64,000 nt of DNA. It comes from Progne subis subis (Eukaryota; Chordata; Aves; Passeriformes; Hirundinidae). Under the pieces are notes generated by a model, which worked only from the letters and a program-made list of their open reading frames with translations, was not told the DNA's origin and made no database searches. The stretch covers positions 15,332,018 through 15,396,017 of the forward strand of contig JAKJHU010000030.1 in the NCBI GenBank assembly GCA_022316685.1, read 5' to 3'. A program made the translations under genes and the position numbers. Positions 52,352-64,000 of this stretch are shown here, in pieces (the first letter of the stretch is position 1; each line of letters begins with the position of its first letter).

Positions 52352-54294
52352 AAACAAATGACAATTCTGCTTGAAATGGGCCTTTGCACTGACTGGTGTA
52401 TGGCAGAGCAGGAGCTTCAGGCGGAGGCAAGAGAAGCTGCAGTGAAGTGTTTGGCCTTTGCTGGTATCATTTTCAGAAGGTAGAGATAGTGAAGGGCCAT
52501 GGAAGAAGGGACTTTTGATATTGCATCCAGGTTTTAGAGCTTAAAACCATCTTCAAGGACAGGTTACCAATCCAGCAATGACAAACAGCAGAACCATGGC
52601 TCAAATAATGAAATACTCGTTAATGTTAAGGCAATAGGAACACAGATAGTCAGCAGTTCTTGAGAAGCACGTAGTGGGGCGTGGGGTGTGTTGAATACTC
52701 ATCCAATTTTAGAGGGTTCCACTTATGCTATTAGAGTGGCTAATTTGTTTTTTCATGGGTACATACAAGTTTTCTTTAGCTCAACACCTTGTTTACCTGT
52801 GTGCCATTCTTACGTAACTGCAGCTTTTTCAGGTTTCTGTAATGCAGCTGGTTTCCTTCAGATGCAGATTCACATCATTCAGGCAAGGGCCTCTTAACAC
52901 TCTCTTCCTTGGTGTGGTTTCTGATAGCCCTGATGTAGGGGTTGATACTTATATGGTCCTGAAAATTGTCTTGCCTAGTAAAAGTAAAGAGAATTGGATA
53001 TAGAAGCATTGACTTCTAACTGGTGTCAGTACACTCATGGCTGTACTGATGGTGTGAGTTTGACTTCATGGGTGCTTCTTGGCTATGAGGGTGGATTCTC
53101 TAAGGGCAAGACAAGCAGGGGAAGCTTTCAGAGGAATGAGGGTCCATGGTCCCTGCTGCAGCTTGTTGGCATGAAGGCTTCACCTACACTGGGACACCCA
53201 AGGACAATGGTTGCCCCTGCCCCTCAGTGGTGCTGCTCAGCCTGTGATGGCCTTGGCACAGGCTCCTCCTGGGTATGACTGCAGGGAAAGGGGAATAGCC
53301 TGGAGAAGGGATCATTGCCAACACTGGCTGAAGTAGGCTGCTGTATTTTGGGTGTGGGCCATGCTGTGCCACAGGATGGGTCCTGACATGTTTTATGCAG
53401 TTATGAATCAGGTTGTGAATCCTGGACCCAAAGGTTGATGTGGGGCTCTTGGGCACAGTGCTGAGCATTGGTTCATATACTTTTTATGTATGGCATAAAT
53501 GTACCCCTCACCTATATTTCAACATAAATAAAACACTGCTATTAAGGCTTTAAGTTTTACCACCTTCCTTGTGACTGGATCTATTTGCTGCCTCAGCATT
53601 TCCTATGCCAGAACAGTGGTCATTTTACCAAGTGCTTTGCTCTTGTGTCTGCTGGAGGAAACTCCTGCAGAGGAGGACATTGTTAACAAGAAATTGGTTG
53701 CTATTTTGGGAATGTAATGGATGTGCATAGACTTTGGCTAATTTTTGCTTTGCTTTTTAAAATGTGGATTGAAATATATTTTGGTGATGAGGATCCCATC
53801 TTGATGCACAACCTGTTGCAGGCGCATAAATCTCTTTGAGATAAGATAGGGTCACCTGCAGAAAACCTTCTCCAGAGCCCCTGCTTCCATCTGCTCTTGA
53901 ATCCTTAATAACACCTTCAGTGGCTGGAAGTGATTCTGTTAACCTTGAGCCTTACACTGCTTTTTCTAGGCAAGTTTTCTCTTTCAACTTGGAATCAATA
54001 GGAAGCAAGAGAAACTTTTGCAACAAGCTCTCTTGGGATGCTGGGGTACTTGTGCTCCCTGGTGTATTTTCTGATGCTAGAAAACTTTCCTGTCTAATGC
54101 TCCCTATTCTGCTCCAAGGTCTCCATCTCTACTGACATCACCAGGCAGGAAGCAGATCCAGTACCTGAGTTTTTCTGTGCCAAAGGTGAGTTGGAAAGTG
54201 GCACATCCAGTGGCTTGGGTCTGGCCATACAAACTCAGCAATCACAGGTATTTAAAGAGGGGTGGAAACTGGGTATTGACTTAATACAGTTTCC
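52352..54294. other. Intergenic sequence
   Basis: No gene or classifiable repeat recognised. Small frames at 52994-53278 and 53920-54135 lack coding support. Confidence 0.45.
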
Positions 54295-54902
54295 TGTCAT
54301 CCATGGTTTAACCCCAGCCAAGCCCCAGGCAGCTGCTCACTCACTCCTCCACCAGTGAGATCACTGGAGGGGTTGGAAGGCAGAGGATTGGAAGGGTAAA
54401 GGCTAGAAGACTCGTGGGTTGAGACAGACACTGCTTAATAGGGAAGGCAAAAGCCATGCACACAAGCAAAGCAAAACAAAGAATTAATTCCCTGTTTCCC
54501 ATGGGCAGGCAGGTGTTCAGCCATCTCCCAAGAGAGCAGGGCCCCATCACATATAACAGTGACTTGGGAAGACAAACACCATCACTCCAAACATCCCCTC
54601 CTTTCTCCTTTTCCCCAGTTTATATACTGAGAATGATGTCATATGCTCTGGAATACCCCTTTGGTCAGTTTGGGTCACCTGTCCTGACTGTGTCTCCTCC
54701 CAGCCTCCCCTGCACACCCAACTTCCTCACCAGCATGGCTGTAGGACAAGCAGAAAATGCCATGGCTCTGTGCACAGTCCCGCTCAGCAGTAACAAAAAC
54801 ACCTCTGCATTATCAACCTTGTGTTCAGCACAAATCCAAATCACAGCCTCTGACCAGCCACTGGGAAAAAACATTACCTCTACCCCTGCCAAAAGCAGCA
54901 CA
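54295..54902 (-). mobile_element. Solo LTR, minus orientation (family of 1449 and 55580)
   Basis: Plus strand starts TGTCATCCATGGTTTAACCC, the complement of the LTR 3' end. It ends near CTACCCCTGCCAAAAGCAGC, the complement of the LTR start. Shared blocks include ATGGGCAGGCAGGTGTTCAG and CCTTTGGTCAGTTTGGGTCA. Boundaries are good to about ten bases, and no clear target duplication is seen. Confidence 0.82.
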
Positions 54903-55164
54903 CCTTTGTACACAAAGGGCACTTGCTGGTTGCTGCAGGGTATATGTGGACCTGCTCTGTCTCTCTGGAATGCATTTGATGATTACATTTTCTATCCCAT
55001 ACAGGCTAGTTTCTCCTGCAAATGACATCTGGAAACAGACAGTGCATATAGATGTTATTTGCAAGCCCAGCGTGTGATAATTAAATCAGAGCTCTCTTGT
55101 TTTCATTTGTCAGATCGTATCAGCATCACTCTGCACCATACAGTGCCTACACACAGCAGCTGTC
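54903..55164. other. Sequence between two LTRs
   Basis: No retroviral coding remnant or gene is visible in this 260-base spacer. Confidence 0.5.
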
Positions 55165-55448
55165 TGTAGCGTATGAAAACGAGACTCACAAGCTGAGAGC
55201 AAAATGAGTGTTTATTGCAGAGTTAAGACAGCACTTATACACTTAGTGTGAGAATCCTTGTTCAGTCCTTCACATGCAACCCAATTGCAGGCCTGTAATA
55301 AATCCATCAGCCTGACAGTTTGTCAGTTTCCTCAAGGTTTGCAGACTTTCAAAGAAACAAGACACTTTCCGGTTCTCAGTGTGTAATCCAGGTTCTTCCA
55401 TACTTCCTAGGTATTTTCTGCAGTGTCAGGATTTGCTGTTTCCTTTCA
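55165..55448 (-). mobile_element. Probable short solo LTR, minus orientation
   Basis: Plus-strand TGTAGCGTATGAAAACGAGA complements an LTR 3' end, and the minus-strand start TGAAAGGAAACAG gives a TG...CA element of 284 bp. AATAAA reads on the minus strand at about 55216-55211 (plus TTTATT). The flanks GCTGTC and CCTGTC agree at five of six positions. The left terminus is familiar from songbird LTRs; the right end is inferred. Confidence 0.55.
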
Positions 55449-55579
55449 CCTGTCACTGCATTAAGAGCAATCATCATGGGATTAACTAAAAGGCTTTTAT
55501 TAGTGATCAAATGATGAACAAATGGTGATTAATTGATATCTGAATGAAAATCAAATGGTAATCAAAGGGTAGTTTGGTA

Positions 55580-56140
55580 TGTATCGGGTCTGGCTGAGAT
55601 GGAGCTCATTTTCCCCACAGCAGCCCTCACAGGGCTGTGCTGTACATTGGTAGCTGAAAGGTGGTGATAACTCCCCAGAGTTTGCTGAGCAGGGCTGGCA
55701 CAGCACCAGCACCACCTCTCCAACATTCCCTGCCCATCAAGGGGCTGGAGGTGGCCCAGATCCTGCGAGGGCACAAAGCTAGGACAGCTGACTCAGACTG
55801 ACCACAGGAGTATTCCATACCATATGACATCAGCTCAGATAGAAAAACTACAAAAATGAGGAGGAAGAGAGCGCATTTTTCACAATGTTTGCCTTCCTGT
55901 ATCAACTGCTCTGTTGCTGAGGGCCTGCTTCCCAGGAAGCAGCTGATAGGAAGTAGAGAATGATTTAATATTTTTTTTTTGCTTGTGCACGTGCAAACTC
56001 TGCTTTTGCTTTGGCAAACTGACTTATCTCAATCTGTGAGTCATTTTCCATCTTATTTTCTCTCCCTTTCCAGCTGAGGAAGGGAGTGATAGAGAAGATT
56101 GATGGGGCCCTGGCCTCCAGCCAAAGTCAACTCCACCACA
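55580..56140 (+). mobile_element. Solo LTR, plus orientation (family of 1449 and 54295)
   Basis: Begins TGTATCGGGTCTGGCTGAGA and follows the family order: TTTTCCCCACAGCAGCCC, GGACAGCTGACTCAGACTGA, CCATACCATATGACATCA, then a U5-like pyrimidine-rich end near ACTCCACCACA. It faces the copy at 54295 in the opposite direction. No target duplication found. Confidence 0.82.
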
Positions 56141-56329
56141 GGGCAACAGCTGAATTTTTGACTTGATGATGACTTAAATGATGATTCATACAGTGATACA
56201 CTGCTACTTCTTACACTTGTAACAACAGCTGGATAATGTCACTAGACTATGGTATAACTCTGGGCCTAAGGAACACTGTTGCTTACCTTGCCTGGGAACA
56301 TCAGATGCTGGGTGAGGGGGTCTCAGTCT

Positions 56330-56610
56330 TGAGGAGTAACCTTGAGAGATGTCCCTGCTCAGGCTGCATCAAGTCTCAAGCTGTGCCAGGGGAGGTTCAA
56401 GTCTTGGACATCAGCAGGAATTTCTTCAAAGAAAGGGTGATTAAACACTGGAACAGGTGGTGGAGTCACCATTCCTGGAGGTGTTTAAGAAAAGACTGGA
56501 CATGGAACTCAGCGACATGGTCTAGTTGACATGGTCACTTTCAGTCAAAGGTTGGACTCAGTAATCTTGGAGGTCTCCAGCCCAACTGATCCTGTGATTC
56601 TGTGCTTTAG
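56330..56610 (+). mobile_element. CR1 LINE 3' fragment, plus orientation
   Basis: CR1 3' UTR order: GGGTGATTAAACACTGGAAC, GGAGTCACCATTCCTGGAGG, TTTAAGAAAAGACTGGACAT, CAAAGGTTGGACTCAGTAAT, ending GATCCTGTGATTCTGTGC. Confidence 0.92.
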
Positions 56611-56619
56611 GGGAGATCA

Positions 56620-57149
56620 CTGCCGTGCCGCCCTTCAGGAGAGCAGAATGGGCTGTACAGATTTTTATGAAGTGATTGACTCATAGCCTGCCCCACCCTC
56701 TCGTGTACATGCAGGAGTGCAGCCATTGCTGTGTTAACCGTGTCCACCCACAGCTCAGCCGATACTCTTCACTCCTGATAAGACACAGCCCAGGCTCCTC
56801 CACTCCTGGAAATGTGTAACTCAGCACAACTCTCCAGATCTGTACAGCAGGGCTGACATCAGGGCTCTTGTCAGAGTCGCCTGAATCACTGTGCTGTTCA
56901 TCCATCTAGAGCACACCTGGAGGGAGATGTGGAGGCCAGGAGGTCACTGCCTGCCAGGGGAAGCTGCTGTGTCTCAGATGGCATCAAAGCGCTTGTGTGG
57001 ATGGGCAGGGAGCTGGGTGCTGGGCAAGCCCCTGCCTGCAGGAGAGAGAAGAGCTATACTCCCAGCACAGCTGCTGGCACCCCATCCTGAAAAACGGGTT
57101 ACTGTGGCATGGGTTCAGCTTTTGCAAAGGCTAATTTGGTAATAGGTGA
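56620..57149. other. Unclassified intergenic sequence, moderately GC-rich
   Basis: No gene or repeat family recognised. Its composition is higher in GC than typical intergenic DNA here, so it may be an old repeat. Confidence 0.4.
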
Positions 57150-58477
57150 AACAACACTCAGTGGTGCTAAACCCCACAGATCAGAACTCAGTCGTTCAGC
57201 AGAGGAGGACCAGGCTGGGGAACATATTTAAACATTGTGGGCATAGAGGACTCCATGGGAGTGGCTGGCATCCATTCCTGGATGCCAGGAGATCTGGCAT
57301 GTGTCAGAGAGAGGCTACTCTCAATGCCCTGTGAACGGTGCTGGTGATCCTGAGGCCTGAACATCACTCCTGTCTTCAGGAACAGCAAGGAGGAGGATGA
57401 GGAAAGCTGTAGGTTAGCCAGTCTCACACAAACCTTGGGAAGGTGGTGATGAGACAAATAGATCTGGAAACCATTCCACCTGGAAACCATTCTCAAACAT
57501 ACAAAGAACAAGAAGGTGCTTGGGATGACTCAGAATGGATTTACTAAGGGAAACCCACACTTAATGCACTGGCTCAACAGTGGGGCCCAGGATCACAATC
57601 AGCACCAGAGGCCGGTTCCTAGTGCACTCAGGGGTTGATACTGTGGTCAATACTGCTCAGTGTCTTTGCTAATGACCAGGGCAACAGACCTGCAGCAGTT
57701 TGAAGGTGATACAAACCCACAGGGAGCAGCTACAGAGCTGAATGTTGTGCTGCCATTCAGGGGGCCTGGGCAGGCTGGAGAAGTGGTGCAACACAAAGTT
57801 CACGAAGTCCAGCAAACAGCTCGACAGAAAAGTTGTTCCTGGGAAAAAGTTGTTTCCACCAGATTTCCCTGGAATCCTGGGAAAAATCAGTTCACTCCTG
57901 CAGCGATGACCACCACCCTTCTGGGCTGCATCAGGTAGAGCTGCTGGCACATCTGCCAGGAGGTGGAGGAGATGGCCCTTCCATTGGCTCAGCCCTGGCA
58001 AGAGACATCTGGGTGCTGAGCTCAGTGCTGGATTCCCCAGTATGACTGACAAGGACACACTGAAGGGCCATGGAGATGATTAACAGCTTGTAGCACTTGT
58101 CATATGCGCAGAGGCTGAGAACTGGGACTGCTTAGCCTGGAGAAGAAGGGCTAAGAGGGATCTTATTTGTGTGGATAAATATTCAATGGATGGAGGGAGT
58201 AAAGAAGAGTGACAGTGACAGTCAGTGGTCCACGTTGACAGGAGTCAATGGGGAAGAACTGAGACATGTGAAACTCTATTTTAACATATGAAAAAACTTC
58301 TTTCTCTGTTTAGGTAGTCAAACACCTGGGCAGGTCACCCAGAGGGACTGTGGAGTCTCCATCCCAGAAATACTCAAAACTCAACTGGCTGTGTCCTTGA
58401 GCACCCTGTGGCAGCTGCCCTGCTCTAAGCAGGAGTGTGGGCAGGACAGGCCCCCAACATGGGACTTTTCCTTTAGC
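57150..58477 (+). mobile_element. Degraded CR1 LINE fragment, plus orientation
   Basis: Reverse-transcriptase-region remnants (ACTCAGAATGGATTTACTAA, ATCTTTGCTAATGAC-type sequence near 57660, GCCCTGGCAAGAGACATCTG) are followed by the 3' UTR (GGACACACTGAAGGGCCATGG, CTTAGCCTGGAGAAGAAGGG, CCCTGCTCTAAGCAGGAG). It is diverged and probably 3'-terminated by the LTR at 58478. The left edge is approximate. Confidence 0.78.
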
Positions 58478-59118
58478 TGTGGCATCTGCCTCCTCCTTTT
58501 CAGTCTGATAATCACCAGGCTGCCACTGTGATAGGGTAACATCCCCTGCTGGCAATTCTGCAGCAGAACCAAGCAAGATAATTAAGCCAGGTGTAAAATG
58601 TTCCATACTGAGGAAGCCGGGAAGATAAGGGGGCTCGTGTATGCAGCAACTCCAAAAGCTGAGCCAATCAAAGATTATTGGTAATAACATCCAAGGATTG
58701 TTGTGGCTGGAAAAGAGGCCAGAGGAGGGAGGGAAGTGATGTCTGAAACAAACGTCCTTGTTCTGGCTCCTGGAGATAAGCACAAGACAGCCACAAAGCC
58801 TGGACACCCCATCAGTGCTGGAGCCAGGACTGGTGATCTGTTTCTCTCTTTCTTCCTTCCTTTCTCTCTCCCCCTTCTTTGATCCATCTCTCTTTCTCTA
58901 TCCCTCTGTCACCCCACCTTTCATCCCATTCCTTTTCCAGACCCCACTGCTGTGTGCTTAGGTAGGAGGTCAGGGACTAACATATCAATTTCCATGCCAA
59001 GTGTGTAATTTACTAATAAAACTTTGTGAGCTTTTGTGGATCCGCTTACTTCTGTCATTCCTTTTGACCACAAGACTCTACAAATCTTGGGTGCTCCCTT
59101 CCCCTTAATGTTGGGACA
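58478..59118 (+). mobile_element. Probable solo LTR, plus orientation
   Basis: TGTGGCATCTGCC to TTGGGACA, about 641 bp. Inside are AATAAA at 59013-59018 followed by a GT-rich stretch, and a pyrimidine-rich tract at about 58838-58930. The end matches the U5 style of other songbird LTRs. Flanks TTAGC and TTGCA do not match, so the left boundary may be off. Confidence 0.6.
58838..58930. repeat. CT-rich low-complexity tract
   Basis: Nearly pure pyrimidine on the plus strand (runs of TTTCTCTC, CTTCCTTCC, CTCTCCCCC), within the probable LTR. Confidence 0.85.
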
Positions 59119-59369
59119 TTGCATGTACCATGAATGAAAATTATGTGACTAAACACCTTGTTCCCGACATTAGTCATGTTACAGTTACACTAATATTTGT
59201 GCTTTTAATTAGCCTAACAGGAATTTTCAGCTGTAAATATTTTATTATTTTATGTCCTCTATAGAATTACACTAACTGTAGTACACAGACAGACATCAAT
59301 GCATGAGAATGTCTATGCATTCTCACTCATGGTTCTTTTAAAAAGAAAACTGTATTTGAAATCATCAGT

Positions 59370-59734
59370 TCTGGCAAACAATCCAACACCTTTATTTCCA
59401 ACTTCATTGTTCATTTCTGATACAAAAGTGAAACTTCCACAAATAGTTCTTCAGAACAAAAAACCCCGACAATTTATACATAAACAATTACATGCAGCAT
59501 TTATAATGTGCAGTACAAAATGTACACTGTTTAGAGGAGATACACGCTGCGTATCATGCCAAGGTTTAAACAAGGGTTATATGGACTAGTGCTGACAGTT
59601 ACATTTCAGAGACAGCTGCAGGCACTGCTGTCAAGCACAGAAAAGACACAGTTCTGAACAGTGGTACTTGCCTCATCCTCAGCCCTCAACTCCTTATTTC
59701 AAGTTTGAGGAAAAGCCTTGGTCCCTCTCCATAT
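59370..59734 (-). other. WASHC5: WASHC5 3' UTR
   Basis: Sequence between the WASHC5 stop codon and the minus-strand AATAAA. The leftward end is approximate, set about 20 bases past the signal. Confidence 0.6.
59391..59396 (-). terminator. WASHC5: WASHC5 polyadenylation signal AATAAA
   Basis: Plus-strand TTTATT reads AATAAA on the minus strand, 339 bases past the stop codon. It is the first exact hexamer downstream of the gene. Confidence 0.65.
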
Positions 59735-63148
<3,414 letters not shown>

Positions 63149-63374
63149 TCACAGTGCTTGAAGATTACACACAGTTCCTGGTTGCAGGTACAGGCCATGG
63201 GAAGAGTGCACAAAAATGGTAACACGTATAAAACAACTACCTTTACACTGGTCAGTGAAAATGTCTGTACTCTGTTTCCCACCTCTCTGTAAATCTTAGG
63301 GTCAGCATAGCAGGAGAAAAAAACATCAGAGAGTCTCATTGCAGTCAACCTTCTCCTTCCCCAGCCTTTCCTCC

Positions 63375-63423
63375 TCACTCCATTAACACAAACAAACATA
63401 GACTTCACTCCATTAACATAAAC
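63375..63423. repeat. Short tandem duplication, 30-bp period
   Basis: TCACTCCATTAACACAAAC (63375-63393) recurs at 63405-63423 with one difference. It lies in the WASHC5 intron left of the next, off-window exon. Confidence 0.85.
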
Positions 63424-63840
63424 AGCACTCTGAAAAACACTGGTGCCAAGTTATTACAAAGACAAGATAAAGAGCCAAGACAATGGGACAGCTTGTTTAA
63501 ATCACAGTACAATGCCTTCTGTGGCAAGGCACGTCTGGAAAATGCTACTGCTCCAAACTTTATCCATGGGCATATCATGGTCACAAGGCACTGTGAGGAG
63601 TCTCAACAGTTCCTGATACTGAACACTAACTTAGACTGCCCAGATCAGATCTCTAGTGCCAGACTCCGGTTTTAGTGAACTACTTGTTATGAGTCTCAGT
63701 AATAAGACTTCGTGGAGCGTGAGCTGCCCATACAGACAAAGCTCAGGAGCTCTTGCAAACCCAGGCTTGCTTCACTTGTGATGCTACACAATTCCAATTC
63801 AATATAATACAACACTGTAAAATAAACAGATTAAAATATT

Positions 63841-64000
63841 ACAGAATCACAGAACAATTAAGATTGGAAGAGACCCCTGAGATCATTTGAGTCCAACCTC
63901 TGACCAAACAGCGCTTTATCAACTAAACCTTGGCACTGAGTGACACATCCAGTCTGTCCTTACACACCTGACAGTGACTCTACACTTCCCTGGGCAGCCT
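63841..64000 (-). mobile_element. CR1 LINE 3' end, cut by the window edge
   Basis: Begins ACAGAATCACAGAACAATTA and TTGGAAGAGACCCCTGAGAT, and ends TTCCCTGGGCAGCCT at the window edge. Complement of a CR1 tail; the element continues to the right. Confidence 0.93.

Noticed and set aside
54295..56140. LTRs at 54295 and 55580 as a provirus
   Set aside because: They face opposite directions and the spacer has no retroviral coding sequence.

Overview
This is a stretch of a bird nuclear chromosome, probably from a songbird. The evidence is the density of CR1 LINE fragments (many ending in the CR1-typical ATTCTGTGAT-like tail), solo endogenous-retrovirus LTRs of types common in passerine genomes, and two vertebrate genes in the order and orientation known from the human 8q24 region. 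The bird call is firm. The songbird call is an inference from LTR families recognised from memory.

Layout. Bases 1-26,400 are a gene-poor, AT-rich desert. They hold solo LTRs at 1.4-2.0, about 8.8-9.2, 12.2-12.9 and 14.8-15.6 kb (the last inserted in a CR1), two larger CR1 fragments and one GC-rich segment at 3.7-4.3 kb. A third CR1 fragment (26.4-27.0 kb) runs straight into a CpG island (27.06-27.7 kb), the promoter region of SQLE. SQLE (squalene epoxidase, plus strand) is complete: eleven coding exons between 27,987 and 43,586, with canonical GT/AG junctions in continuous frame and a predicted product of 572 residues. Its 3' UTR probably ends near 43.9 kb or 45.26 kb. Bases 45.3-59.1 kb are intergenic and packed with transposable elements: a degraded CR1 of about 3.7 kb, several shorter CR1 pieces and six solo LTRs. 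On the minus strand, 63,040-59,735 carries the last six coding exons of WASHC5 (strumpellin), 209 residues up to the stop codon. The rest of that gene lies beyond the right edge.

The two genes converge tail to tail and are functionally unrelated. SQLE makes the first oxygenated sterol intermediate in the endoplasmic reticulum. WASHC5 is a core subunit of the endosomal actin-nucleating WASH complex.

I found no new biological system. The most interesting items are: an inverted pair of related solo LTRs that flank SQLE 39 kb apart; two nested insertions datable from exact target-site duplications; a near-perfect 41-bp palindrome in SQLE intron 3; a candidate SREBP site, TATA-like box and inverted CCAAT boxes in the promoter region; and a 112-codon ATG-initiated reading frame inside the CpG island.
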